A stretch of DNA of 64,000 nucleotides from Bradyrhizobium sp. KBS0727 (GTDB lineage Bacteria > Pseudomonadota > Alphaproteobacteria > Rhizobiales > Xanthobacteraceae). The notes beneath the pieces were generated by a model. It ran no database searches. It was not told where the DNA came from and saw only the letters and a list, made by a program, of their open reading frames with translations. This document shows positions 47,766 to 56,392 of the stretch, in pieces. Positions within the stretch are counted from its first letter, which is position 1; each line of letters starts with the position of its first letter. The DNA is taken from contig NZ_CP042176.1 in NCBI RefSeq assembly GCF_005937885.2, positions 4,397,501 to 4,461,500 of the forward strand, read 5' to 3'. The translations under genes were made by a program, and so were the position numbers.

Positions 47766-48239
47766 TCAGTCCTGCTCGCCGGCGATCTCGCCGACGCGGG
47801 GGACAACCTTCTTCCAGCCACCGCTCATGTTCTTGTAAGCGCCCTCGTTCCTCGGCAGCACGAAGCCGGAATGGACCATGCGAAGGCGCGTGCCGCGTTC
47901 AAGCTTCGACAACGTCCAGGTCACGACGGTGTCGAGCAGTGAGCCGTATCCGATGTTGGATTCGTGCCCGCCCTTCCAGGAGTAAACGAGGCGTTGGTGC
48001 GGAACGGCTTCGAGCACCTGGCAATGAATGACGCCGTCCCAGGCGCCGGCCGCCGTGGTCTGATAGGTGAAATGCTTGCCCTTCACCGCCTCGAACCCGG
48101 TCGGCGTCATCTGCAGCCAGCGGCCGATCAGTTCGCCGGTCGTCAGCGCTTTCCAGATCGCCTCCGGCGCATGCGGGAGGTTCGCCTCGACCACGATCTC
48201 TTGCTCTTGGGTGTCGGACTGCAACGCGGCGTCATTCAT
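47766..48239 (-). CDS. SRPBCC (AHSA1-like) domain protein
   Basis: A 157-residue START/AHSA1-fold protein, beginning after a short leader with EIVVEANLPHAPEAIWKALT and ending in the family helix (GAYKNMSGGWKKVVPRV). Such proteins bind hydrophobic ligands. Its start overlaps the stop of the ArsR-type gene by 4 nt (ATGA), the standard coupling for ArsR-SRPBCC pairs. The ligand is unknown. Confidence 0.9.
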   Translation of the reverse strand: MNDAALQSDTQEQEIVVEANLPHAPEAIWKALTTGELIGRWLQMTPTGFEAVKGKHFTYQTTAAGAWDGVIHCQVLEAVPHQRLVYSWKGGHESNIGYGSLLDTVVTWTLSKLERGTRLRMVHSGFVLPRNEGAYKNMSGGWKKVVPRVGEIAGEQD

Positions 48240-48565
48240 GGATCGATCTCCTTCAGAAGTGTGCGCAGGTTGGCGAACCGGTCATGCCAGAACAGCGCGT
48301 AGTGGCTCATCCAGTCGGCCAGCGGGGCCAGCCCCTCCGGCGCGGCGCGGTAATAAACGTTTCGGCCCTCGGGTCGTTCGGCGACCAGGCCGGCCTGCTT
48401 CAAAGATTTGAGGTGCTGCGAGATCGCGCCCTGCGTCACCCCACTGCCCTTTGTCAGCTCCGCCACCGTGATTTCATGTGCACCGACGACGCGCTCGAAC
48501 AGCGCGCGCCGGGTGGGATCGGCCAGCGCGCGCATGACGGCATTGATGGGGGCGGCTTCAATCAT
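48236..48565 (-). CDS. ArsR/SmtB family regulator
   Basis: A 109-residue winged helix protein (RALADPTRRALFERVV, helix-turn-helix ELTKGSGVTQGAISQHLKSL at about 36-55, wing RPEGRNVYYRA). No metal-binding cysteines are present, so it is not a metal sensor of the classical kind. I choose the ATG at 48565 over a TTG three codons upstream. No ribosome binding site is visible. Two tandem copies of a 16-bp dyad lie 9-42 nt upstream. It is coupled to the SRPBCC gene. Confidence 0.9.
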   Translation of the reverse strand: MIEAAPINAVMRALADPTRRALFERVVGAHEITVAELTKGSGVTQGAISQHLKSLKQAGLVAERPEGRNVYYRAAPEGLAPLADWMSHYALFWHDRFANLRTLLKEIDP

Positions 48566-48573
48566 AAGGATCA

Positions 48574-48607
48574 ATTAGCCTGCGCTAATCCATTAGTCAA
48601 CGCTAAT
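48574..48607 (-). promoter_or_regulatory. Tandem 16-bp dyads, candidate ArsR operators over the promoter
   Basis: Two copies of ATTAGCG-N4-CTAAT (48574-48589 and 48592-48607 on the minus strand, N4 being CAGG and TTGA with shared ends) are separated by 2 nt. The upper copy contains TTGACT (48595-48600), a good -35. Seventeen nt further is a weak -10 (TAATTG). Initiation would fall at or next to the ATG, so the mRNA may be leaderless. Confidence 0.7.
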
Positions 48608-48795
48608 TCATATCACGACTTCGTGGCCACGCCCTCGCCGCCGCATCCGCTCGCAAAGCGAAAGAGCGTCTGACGAACGACGGATATTCGCCCGCCGGTC
48701 GAAGCAATCTGGCTCTGCGTCACTCGATCCGGCAGCGCGGCGCTTGAAGGCGCCGCCCCGGCACAGACATTAAGACAGTCATCAAGGAGAGAACC

Positions 48796-49482
48796 ATGAA
48801 TGACCTCAAGGAACGAACCGCAACCGCTACCCCGAAGACGACGGCGAGGATCGATATGAAACTCGAGATCGTCGTCATCCCCGTCTCCGACGTCGATCGC
48901 GCCAAGGCGTTCTACGCCAACCTCGGCTGGCGGCTGGACGCCGACTTTGCCTCCGGCGACGGCTGGCGCGTGATTCAGTTCACGCCGCCCGGCTCCAATG
49001 CTTCCGTCATCTTCGGCAGCAACGTCACGCCAGCGGCACCCGGCTCCGCGCAGGGCCTGTACCTGATCGTATCCGATATCGAGGCCGCCCGCGCTGCGCT
49101 GATTGCGCGCGGGGTGGATGTGAGCGAGGTGTTTCATGGCGCGGGCGACGTGCACGCGGGCACCGACGCGCCCTATATTTCCGGCCGCGTCCGGGTCAGC
49201 GGCGCCGATCCGGAACATGGCAGCTACCGTTCGTTCGCCTCGTTCAGCGATCCCGACGGCAATGGCTGGCTGTTCCAAGAAATCACGGCGCGATTGCCCG
49301 GCCGCGTCGAGGCGGACACGACCTTTGGTTCGTCGACCGATCTTGCTGGTGCGCTCCGCCGCGCCGCAGCCGCGCATGGCGAGCACGAGAAGCGCAATGG
49401 TGGCGTGCACGACGAGAACTGGCCGGACTGGTACGCCGACTACATCGTCAAGGAGCAGGCTGGCGAGCCATTGCCGCAATGA
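48796..49482 (+). CDS. VOC family protein
   Basis: A 228-residue protein. Residues 22-145 form a glyoxalase/bleomycin-resistance fold (LEIVVIPVSDVDRAKAFYAN start, YRSFASFSDPDGNGWLFQEI end). A C-terminal extension of about 75 residues (GEHEKRNGGVHDENWPDWYA) has a conserved look seen in some VOC proteins. It has a GGAGAG ribosome binding site. It is followed by the cupin gene 42 nt later, so the two probably form an operon. No substrate can be named. Confidence 0.88.
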   Translation: MNDLKERTATATPKTTARIDMKLEIVVIPVSDVDRAKAFYANLGWRLDADFASGDGWRVIQFTPPGSNASVIFGSNVTPAAPGSAQGLYLIVSDIEAARAALIARGVDVSEVFHGAGDVHAGTDAPYISGRVRVSGADPEHGSYRSFASFSDPDGNGWLFQEITARLPGRVEADTTFGSSTDLAGALRRAAAAHGEHEKRNGGVHDENWPDWYADYIVKEQAGEPLPQ

Positions 49483-49524
49483 GCCGCGACACAACGCGAG
49501 GACCGGAAACCGAAGGGAGTCGAC

Positions 49525-49941
49525 ATGAGCGACATGTTGGTGAAGACAGCGCGGGTTTTGGCGATCGCGGCGCTGATGCTGGGAAGCGCTTCGGCGCTCG
49601 ACGGCGCGGCGTCCCAGCCGGCTGGGATCACGCGAACCGATCTGCAGCGTCACGATCTCAGCGTTCCCGGCCGCGAGGCATTCCAGGTGCGCGTTGACTT
49701 TGCGCCGGGCGCGGCCTTCGGCCGGCACACCCATCCCGGCGAAGAGATCATTTACGTCCTCGAGGGCTCGCTGGCGTATGAGATCGAAGGAAAGCCGCCG
49801 GTAACGCTCAAGGCCGGCGACGTTCTTTTCATCCCTGCGGGAACGATCCATGCGGCGAAGAACGTCGGCAGCGTCCAGGCAAGCGAGCTTGCGACCTATG
49901 TCCTCGAGAAAGGCAAGCCGGCGCTGACGTTGGTGAAGTGA
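49525..49941 (+). CDS. Secreted cupin-domain protein
   Basis: A 138-residue protein with a signal peptide (KTARVLAIAALMLGSASA, cleavage near residue 25) and one cupin barrel. Cupin motif 1 is RHTHPGEEIIYVLEG (about 67-81) and motif 2 is FIPAGTIHAAKN (about 102-113), so the two His, Glu and third His metal ligands are present. It is probably periplasmic and follows the VOC gene. The activity is unknown. Confidence 0.88.
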   Translation: MSDMLVKTARVLAIAALMLGSASALDGAASQPAGITRTDLQRHDLSVPGREAFQVRVDFAPGAAFGRHTHPGEEIIYVLEGSLAYEIEGKPPVTLKAGDVLFIPAGTIHAAKNVGSVQASELATYVLEKGKPALTLVK

Positions 49942-49946
49942 CGGCG

Positions 49947-51158
49947 TCACGCCGGCACCGGCGCGGTCTGCATTTTCGGCACCGGACGGAATGTCATGGC
50001 GATGAAGAACGCGCCGAGGCCCATGATCCAGGAACCAACATAGAGCCACGTGTAGCTCGCAAACGTGTCGTAGATCAGACCGCCGGCGAGCGGCCCCGTC
50101 GCCATACCAAGGCTGCCGGCCATCGCGGTGCCGCCGATCACGGTACCCATCATCCGCAGCGGAAAGTTTTCGCGGGCGAGCGCGGCATAGAGCGGCATGG
50201 TGCCGGCATAGATGAAGCCGAACAGCGCCGCCACCGCGTAGAACGCGGCGAGTTCGCGGACGAAGACGTAACCGAGCGCGCCGAACGCCTGCGCCAGCAG
50301 TCCGAGCACGAGCACGCGCTTGGCGCCGAAGCGATCCCCTAACAGACCGAACGCGATGCGGCCTCCCAGCCCGGCAAAACCCTCCAGACTGTAGATGGTC
50401 ACGGCCGCGACCAGCGGAATGCCGCAGCTGATGGCGTAGCTGACGGTGTGGATGATCGGGCCCGAATGCGTAGCGCAGCAGAAGAAGTTGGTCAGCAGCA
50501 GGATGACGAATTGCGGCGAGCGCAGCGCCTGCGGAAGCGTCATTTCCGATTCCGCCGGGTCGCCCGATGGCGCGGACGCCGGATTCGCAAGCGCCGGCGC
50601 GCGGCGCACCAGGAGCGAGACCGGGATCATGATGACGGCGACGACCAGCGCCACGAGCTGCATCGAGGTGCGCCAGTCATGCTGCGAGACCAGCCACGCT
50701 GCGAACGGCGCCATCGTCATGGGCGCCATGCCCATGCCGGCCGAGACCAGCGACACTGCGAGACTGCGGTGGGTGTCGAACCAGCCGGTGACGGTCGCCA
50801 TCATCGGCGCGAAGATCGCGGCGCAGGAAGCGCCGACCATCAGCCCGAAGATGAACTGAAACGCGACCAGCGAGGTCGCCACACTTGCGAGCCCGAGGCT
50901 CGCCGCGAGCGCCACCGAGCCTGTCAGCACCACCGGCAGCGGCCCGAACCGGTCGGACAACGTGCCCCAGATCATGCTGGTGAAAGCCATCGCCAGAAAG
51001 CCGATCGTCATGGCGCTGGACACGCCGGTGACGGACCAGCCGGTGTCCCGCGCAATCGGCTGCAAGAACACCGGCAGCGAGAACATGCCGCCGATCGCGA
51101 CACAGCCGAGCAAGCCCCCGGCCGCGACGATCACCCAGCGATAGCGAGCGTTGGTCAT
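49947..51158 (-). CDS. MFS transporter
   Basis: A 403-residue major facilitator superfamily protein with twelve predicted helices. The loop 2-3 motif is visible as WGTLSDRFGPLPV, and the equivalent second-half motif is LGDRFGAKRVL. It resembles the oxalate/formate antiporter-like and monocarboxylate-like group. I choose the ATG at 51158 with a GGAGACC ribosome binding site over a start six codons upstream. It is convergent with the cupin gene. The substrate is unknown. Confidence 0.88.
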   Translation of the reverse strand: MTNARYRWVIVAAGGLLGCVAIGGMFSLPVFLQPIARDTGWSVTGVSSAMTIGFLAMAFTSMIWGTLSDRFGPLPVVLTGSVALAASLGLASVATSLVAFQFIFGLMVGASCAAIFAPMMATVTGWFDTHRSLAVSLVSAGMGMAPMTMAPFAAWLVSQHDWRTSMQLVALVVAVIMIPVSLLVRRAPALANPASAPSGDPAESEMTLPQALRSPQFVILLLTNFFCCATHSGPIIHTVSYAISCGIPLVAAVTIYSLEGFAGLGGRIAFGLLGDRFGAKRVLVLGLLAQAFGALGYVFVRELAAFYAVAALFGFIYAGTMPLYAALARENFPLRMMGTVIGGTAMAGSLGMATGPLAGGLIYDTFASYTWLYVGSWIMGLGAFFIAMTFRPVPKMQTAPVPA

Positions 51159-51325
51159 TCCAGGTCTCCCATGCACTCTTCTGGATGCAAGACGAACGGG
51201 GTCTTATGGAACCGACAGGTCGAGGGCCGCGTAGCTCACTTTTTTTTACGAACGGGGTGGCTTTGTTTTATGGGCCTGGGGATTTTCCCCGGCTACAGCG
51301 ACTATCGACAACGATTGGTCGATTT

Positions 51326-52255
51326 TCAGGCACGGGACGCGGCAAGGACCAAATCCGCGCCCTCCAGAATGTAACCCGCATAACGGAAGTCGCGAATCCG
51401 AACAATGCGAGAGCCGCGCCATTCCACCTTCATCAGGTAGCTGGGCTGCGCATCGTCAGCCCGCGCGAAAAACGCGATCACCTCGCCGCCGTGTCCGCCA
51501 TCAAGGTAGGCCGGGACGAGATGAAATTCCGGTATTTCCGCGTAAATTGTGAAGAACATACCCACGTCGGACCGCCCCTTGCGATCGGGATGCGTGGCCT
51601 GCGTCAGATGCACGTCTTCGGCCAACAGGGCGCGCAAGCCGTCCCAGTCGCGCTGATTGAACAGCGAGGAAAACTGCGCGGAGCCCGCTGATGCGGGCTT
51701 CCTCAGGCGCGGCTTACCCGGCGCAGCGTTGATTTCCGTCAGTCGGGTCCTGCCACGACTGAGTGCCGCCTTCACCGCATTAACGCTGAGATCGAGAAGT
51801 TCAGAAATTTCCTCAAGCGAATGACCCAGCACATCCTTCAGGATCACCGCGCTGCGCTGGACGATCGGCAGCTGGGTGAAGCGGGAGAGCGCGGTGTCAA
51901 TGGCCTCCCGACGCATAAGGGCTTCGGCCGGATCCACTGTCAGGTCGTCCGCGATCTGGACCGCTGCTTCGATCGGTTCGCTCCGTCTCACGGCTTGGCT
52001 CCTGAGGTGGTCGAGCGCGCGGTTATGAGCGATCCGAAACAGCCACGGCTTTAGTGGCGTCTCGGCGTCCAAGCCATCGGCAGCGACAAGAGCGCGGACA
52101 AGAACATCCTGCACGATGTCGTCGCCATCGAAGACCGAGCCTGCAAGCCGTGCGCAATAGCGGTGAAGCTCGGGGCGCACCTCGGCCATGATCGCCTGAA
52201 GCCGCGCCCGACCGTCACCGGGCGAGATAGACATACCGGACTTGTCTGCACTCAA
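51326..52255 (-). CDS. ECF sigma factor with SnoaL-like C-terminal domain
   Basis: A protein of about 309 residues. Sigma region 2 (DGDDIVQDVLVRALVAAD, PLKPWLFRIAHNRALDHLR) and region 4 (AVILKDVLGHSLEEISELLD with the helix-turn-helix after it) come first. A SnoaL/NTF2-like domain follows (FNQRDWDGLRALLAEDVHL to the C-terminus). Fused ECF factors of this kind control themselves through the C-terminal domain instead of a membrane anti-sigma. The start is uncertain: I take a TTG at 52255 with GGAG 6 nt upstream. It lies 20 nt after the SDR gene, probably in one operon. Confidence 0.85.
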   Translation of the reverse strand: MSADKSGMSISPGDGRARLQAIMAEVRPELHRYCARLAGSVFDGDDIVQDVLVRALVAADGLDAETPLKPWLFRIAHNRALDHLRSQAVRRSEPIEAAVQIADDLTVDPAEALMRREAIDTALSRFTQLPIVQRSAVILKDVLGHSLEEISELLDLSVNAVKAALSRGRTRLTEINAAPGKPRLRKPASAGSAQFSSLFNQRDWDGLRALLAEDVHLTQATHPDRKGRSDVGMFFTIYAEIPEFHLVPAYLDGGHGGEVIAFFARADDAQPSYLMKVEWRGSRIVRIRDFRYAGYILEGADLVLAASRA

Positions 52256-52275
52256 TTTGTGCTCCTGGGCGTACC

Positions 52276-53034
52276 TCAAACAGCGGCCCCATCAAGGATC
52301 GTGATGCCGGTGTCACCCTTGAGGCCGAAGGCGAAGTCGCCCTCATACAGGGGATTCGTCAACAGCGTGACGACGTGCTCGCCGAACTGGCGCGGCGGCA
52401 TCGGCGCGCCAAAGCGGGTGAAATACTGTTCAAGCGTGACGTTCAGCTTCGCGCTATACGCCGCCGCCGCCGCGTCCCCCACGCCCGTGCCGGCTATTAT
52501 CTGGCGCGGAACGATCGTCTGGAAGCGGATGCCGAGCTTTTTCTCGGCCGACACGCCGTTTGCGTAGTTCGCCATCAGCCACAGCATACGTTTCGCGCCC
52601 GCATAGCTGCCCGACAACGGCGAGCCCAAAACTGCCGCGCCGCTCGATCCGACCAAAACACGGCTTCCCGGAGGGAGTGGTGTCGCCAGTGCAGCCTGCA
52701 GCCAATGGAGGCCGGCCTTGACGTCAGTGTTCCAGGTTTCGCTGAACGTCTCCCATGACAGCTTGTCGAGAGAAGCCATCCTTGGCGGCGCTCCGGCGTT
52801 GAGAACCAGGATCGTCGGCCGCAGCTCGGCGAGGATCCGCCCCGCTTCCCCACGATCGGTGACGTCGGTGGCAATGGTTCCGACCCCAAGGCGTCTCGCG
52901 ACGCTTTCAAGATCGCCGGCGGTGCGCGCGACGACGGTTACCTTGGCACCGCGGTCGACAAGGGCTTCGACGATCCCAAGGCCCAATCCGCGGCTGCCAC
53001 CGGTCACGATAGCGGTTTGATTCTGCAAATCCAT
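52276..53034 (-). CDS. SDR family oxidoreductase
   Basis: A 252-residue short-chain dehydrogenase starting MDLQNQTAIV. TGGSRGLG lies at residues 11-18, NAGAP at 79-83, and the catalytic residues are Ser130/131, Tyr144 and Lys148 (YAGAK). An in-frame upstream extension is rejected because the next 40 codons look non-coding. It precedes the ECF sigma gene by 20 nt, so the sigma factor may be co-expressed with it. It is divergent from another SDR gene at 53332. Confidence 0.92.
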   Translation of the reverse strand: MDLQNQTAIVTGGSRGLGLGIVEALVDRGAKVTVVARTAGDLESVARRLGVGTIATDVTDRGEAGRILAELRPTILVLNAGAPPRMASLDKLSWETFSETWNTDVKAGLHWLQAALATPLPPGSRVLVGSSGAAVLGSPLSGSYAGAKRMLWLMANYANGVSAEKKLGIRFQTIVPRQIIAGTGVGDAAAAAYSAKLNVTLEQYFTRFGAPMPPRQFGEHVVTLLTNPLYEGDFAFGLKGDTGITILDGAAV

Positions 53035-53331
53035 GATCGCACTCCATGATCCATTCGTAGTTATGACGTTTGAGGGCTCTGAAAAGAGTCGCACCCGGAC
53101 CAAGAAAATCGCGCCCACTGACGGTGCTGCCGCGACGTTATTCCCCGCCTCTCGCACAGGCTCCGTCCAACGTGCCCACCCGGCAGCAAAGGTTCGCGCC
53201 GGGTGTGGCGCCTTACCCCCGATTTTTCACGCCCGGACGCGACTCCTTTCGCGAGCCTCGAACGTCCTGATTGCAGATGCCTCGTGGATCAGATCCGCCA
53301 AGCAAGGCAGGCCCATAACAAAGGAAGTCCT

Positions 53332-54114
53332 ATGAAACTCACTGACCGTACCGTCCTCATAACAGGCGGTTCCGCGGGCATCGGCCTCGCCTTCGCTCTC
53401 AAGTTCGTCGAACTCGGAAACGAAGTCATCGTGACTGGCCGGCGCCAAATTGTGCTCGACCAGGTGAAGGCAAAGCACCCAAAGCTCCATACGATCCGGA
53501 GTGATGTCGCGGACTCCGCGCAGATTGCCGCCCTCGCTGCGAGGGTGAAGTCGGAATTTCCCAGGCTCGACGTGCTGGTGAACAACGCCGGCATCAGCCG
53601 TTACAGGAACCTCAAGACCTCCACTGCCGACCTCTCCGAACTGATGGTCGAGATGGATATCAACGTCGGCGGTGTGCTTCGCATGACCTCGGCGTTCATC
53701 GACATCCTGACCGCCAATAGGGGTACCCTGATCAACATTTCCTCAGGCCTCGCCTTTGTGCCGCTGCCGTGCTTGCCCATCTACTGCGCGACCAAGGCTG
53801 CGATCCACTCCTACACCCAGTCACTCCGGTTCCAGTCTGAGGATTCCGGTGTGGAGATCATCGAGATCATGCCGCCCGCGGTGAAGACCGACATGACGGC
53901 AGGCCTTTCCGAAGGCGATGGCATCACCCAAATCACTACCGACGAGTTGGTGAAGCTCTCCTTTGCGTCCCTCAGGACAGGGGCTCTCGAAATCCATCCG
54001 GGCCAATCCAGGCAGCTCGCATTGATGCGCCGCGTCGCCCCCGATTTCATCAATCGCCAGCTTTGGAAAGCCTCCAGGAAACTCGTGCCCGTCGAGGTGG
54101 GGCAACGGGGATGA
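53332..54114 (+). CDS. SDR family oxidoreductase (DltE-like)
   Basis: A 260-residue short-chain dehydrogenase from the ATG at 53332, with AAGGAAG upstream. TGGSAGIG is at 11-18, NNAG at 84-87, the catalytic residues are Ser137/138, Tyr151 and Lys155 (YCATK). The C-terminal region has the segment LEIHPGQSRQLALMRRVAPD, seen in DltE-like short-chain dehydrogenases. It is divergent from the SDR-ECF unit. The substrate is unknown. Confidence 0.92.
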   Translation: MKLTDRTVLITGGSAGIGLAFALKFVELGNEVIVTGRRQIVLDQVKAKHPKLHTIRSDVADSAQIAALAARVKSEFPRLDVLVNNAGISRYRNLKTSTADLSELMVEMDINVGGVLRMTSAFIDILTANRGTLINISSGLAFVPLPCLPIYCATKAAIHSYTQSLRFQSEDSGVEIIEIMPPAVKTDMTAGLSEGDGITQITTDELVKLSFASLRTGALEIHPGQSRQLALMRRVAPDFINRQLWKASRKLVPVEVGQRG

Positions 54115-54199
54115 CTATTTGGCGAGCGGGATTAGTTTTCGTAACGCGGTTCGGTCCGTCCGAACCATGTTAGCGGGGCCTCTTGAGACAACGATCACG

Positions 54200-54346
54200 T
54201 CGGTCCCTCGCACATTTGTATGCGTGACATCGATCGAAGCGCTGACCCATACGGCGGTTTTGCACCACTCTGAAATGCTCTCGGATCAAGCGGTTGGGAC
54301 ACTTGTCGACGAGGCCACGCGCCTCGTGGTCGGATATCTGCAATAG
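54200..54346 (+). pseudogene. C-terminal remnant of a TetR-type regulator
   Basis: The frame ending at 54346 reads IEALTHTAVLHHSEMLSDQA followed by LVDEATRLVVGYLQ. This is how the ligand-domain end of many TetR/AcrR regulators reads. No DNA-binding domain lies upstream: the sequence before 54200 is short junk after the SDR gene. A decayed regulator of the adjacent SDR gene is plausible. Confidence 0.6.
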
Positions 54347-54381
54347 TCGCCGGAGCCATTCACCGAGCTGCGACAAAAATC

Positions 54382-54879
54382 ATGACCATCCGCCCCATCG
54401 TCCGATACCCCGACCCGCGGCTCGCCCTCCCGGCGCAACCCGTGACCGCGTTCGACGGCGCGCTGCGCGAGCTCGCGGCCGACCTGATCGAGACCATGCA
54501 CGCCGCGCCCGGCATCGGCATCACTGCGCCGCATATCGGCATTTCGCTGCGGGTCGTGGTGCTCGACCTCGATCCCGTCAGCGGCGCGCAGACCTACGTC
54601 AATCCGGAAATGGTATGGGCCTCGCCGGAGATGATCACGCATCAGGAAGGCAGCGTCTCGATGCCCGGCGTCAACGACGACATCACGCGTCACGCCCGCG
54701 TCCGGATCAGCTATCAGGATGTCGACGGCAATTTTCACACCGAGGAGTCGCAAGGCCTGCGCGCGGTCTGCCATCAGCATGAGATCGATCAACTGAATGG
54801 GATGTTCTGGATCAGGCGCCTCTCCCGCTTGAAGCGCGAGCGGTTGATCAAGCGGTTTGAGAAGGCGTCGCGGGGGTGA
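54382..54879 (+). CDS. Peptide deformylase-like protein with altered active site
   Basis: A 165-residue protein of the deformylase fold (start RPIVRYPDPRLALPAQPV). All three catalytic motifs are changed. Motif I, usually GxGxAAxQ, reads GIGITAPH with His51 for Gln. Motif II, usually EGCLS, reads EGSVS with Ser91 for the metal-ligand Cys. Motif III, usually HExDH, reads HEIDQ with Gln137 for the second His. The metal site is therefore probably lost or different. It is not likely to be the housekeeping deformylase. It stands alone. Confidence 0.88.
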   Translation: MTIRPIVRYPDPRLALPAQPVTAFDGALRELAADLIETMHAAPGIGITAPHIGISLRVVVLDLDPVSGAQTYVNPEMVWASPEMITHQEGSVSMPGVNDDITRHARVRISYQDVDGNFHTEESQGLRAVCHQHEIDQLNGMFWIRRLSRLKRERLIKRFEKASRG

Positions 54880-54894
54880 GCTGGAGGTGGCGTC

Positions 54895-55419
54895 TTAAGA
54901 CGCCGCCGCATCGCCCGCGAGGACTTGCCCCACCCTGGGCCGAGAACGCATCAACAGATAGAACGCGGTGACATGCGTGATCATCAGCAGCGGCACAAAG
55001 ATGATCGGGATTGCGTAGGCGCCGCCCAACTCCCCGGCCTTCGCAGGGAGGCCGACCTGGACCGCGTGGTAATAGTCGAGGATCAGGTCGACGAACCCCA
55101 CGAGATTGAAGGCGACGACGAACAGCCAGAACAGCGGACGGATCCTGACCGTGAGAAGCGCCAGCATGGCCAGCACGCCCGTTGCAAAATCCCAGGTGGC
55201 GGCGAACACGGCGAAGCTGGCCGGCAGATCGGGGCCGACCACGCCTGGAAGCAAGAAGACGAGTCCGAAAAAGCGGAAGCTGTGCAGGGTCGCGATCGCA
55301 CGCTGTGCTTCGAAATGGTCCATCGCTTTCAGCCGGGGCCAGACGTATGCGCCGAAGCAAAGCAGCCACGCGACATATCCGAAGATGAGATGGGTTTGGA
55401 ACAGGATTTCCGGGGACAT
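54895..55419 (-). CDS. Polytopic membrane protein, unknown function
   Basis: A 174-residue product starting MSPEILFQTHLIFGYVAWLL, with about five hydrophobic segments (including RIRPLFWLFVVAFNLVGFV and AIPIIFVPLLMITHVTAFYL). The longer upstream frame is the methyltransferase gene in another phase. It starts 8 nt after that gene's stop, so the two are a tight operon. No family was recognised with certainty. Confidence 0.78.
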   Translation of the reverse strand: MSPEILFQTHLIFGYVAWLLCFGAYVWPRLKAMDHFEAQRAIATLHSFRFFGLVFLLPGVVGPDLPASFAVFAATWDFATGVLAMLALLTVRIRPLFWLFVVAFNLVGFVDLILDYYHAVQVGLPAKAGELGGAYAIPIIFVPLLMITHVTAFYLLMRSRPRVGQVLAGDAAAS

Positions 55420-55427
55420 GTGAGCTC

Positions 55428-56261
55428 CTATCGTGGGTTCGTTGACGCGGCCTCGAATACCGCGGTCAGGATGCCAATCCGGCCTTCCATAAGACTTCGC
55501 CCCAGGTTGGCGGAAAGCTGTGCGAAGTCCGGCCCCATCACCACGCCGAGATTTGGCGCAGGCGGCGGCCCCGATGCGCGCAGCTGGACGATCCAGGCCT
55601 TGGCTGCCTCCGAGTCGTCCTGCCATGCCAGCGCGCGGAAACCGGCCGGCTCGATTGCCGCGCGTGTCGCGGCGGCGGTCAGAAGAAAGCTCGTTGCGGG
55701 CGTCCGCGCCCACGGCACGGGATAATGCGGCTCAGTGCCGTTCGACACGACGTCATAAGTCGCGAACCTGCCACCTGTCTTCAGCACGCGGCGGATCTCG
55801 CGGTAGAGCCGCGCCCGGTCGAAGATGTTCATCGCCACATGCTGTAGCAACACGGCGTCAAAGCGGCCGTCGTCAAATGGAAGCTCCAGCGCGCTGGCGG
55901 TCTGGAACGACACCTCCCCGCTCAGGCCCGCGCGCGCGGTCAGATAGCGTGCGGCATCCACGAATGGCTCGCTGAGATCGACGCCCGTTACCCGGCAGCC
56001 ATAGGTCGCCGCCAGAAAGCGCGCCGGTCCGCCGACGCCCGAGCCGACATCAAGCACCGACATGTCGACGGTGATCCCGGCCAACCTGGCAAGCTCGGTG
56101 GTTGCTGCGAGCCCACGGGTGTGAAACTGGTCGAGCGCGCCCAGTTGCTCAGGCGTGAGCCGCTGGTCCTCCGGCCCGAGGGCCATGAGCGCCGTTTTCA
56201 ACCGTTCGGTCAGGCCGGTCGCGCGATAGTGGTCGCGCACGTCATCAAGGACATCGGTCAT
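55428..56261 (-). CDS. SAM-dependent methyltransferase
   Basis: A 277-residue class I methyltransferase. Motif I (VLDVGSGVGGPARFLA) is at residues 69-84, an acidic residue (VDLSEPFVDAARYL) ends strand 2, and FDAVLLQHVAMNI matches motif IV. It resembles the UbiE/MenG or sterol/phytol-like small-molecule group. I choose the ATG at 56261, with AAGGAA 8 nt upstream, over an earlier start. It is divergent from the LysR gene, which may control it. The substrate is unknown. Confidence 0.9.
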   Translation of the reverse strand: MTDVLDDVRDHYRATGLTERLKTALMALGPEDQRLTPEQLGALDQFHTRGLAATTELARLAGITVDMSVLDVGSGVGGPARFLAATYGCRVTGVDLSEPFVDAARYLTARAGLSGEVSFQTASALELPFDDGRFDAVLLQHVAMNIFDRARLYREIRRVLKTGGRFATYDVVSNGTEPHYPVPWARTPATSFLLTAAATRAAIEPAGFRALAWQDDSEAAKAWIVQLRASGPPPAPNLGVVMGPDFAQLSANLGRSLMEGRIGILTAVFEAASTNPR

Positions 56262-56392
56262 GGCAAGGTTCCTTTTGGCCTTCAGGCTGCAGCTGCGGAT
56301 CTTGGGCCCCGACAACGGCCTGACCCCTGTTCTGCAATCCAGATGTAAGGCGGCTTCCCGCGATCGACTATTCGCGATAATGTCGACGGGTT

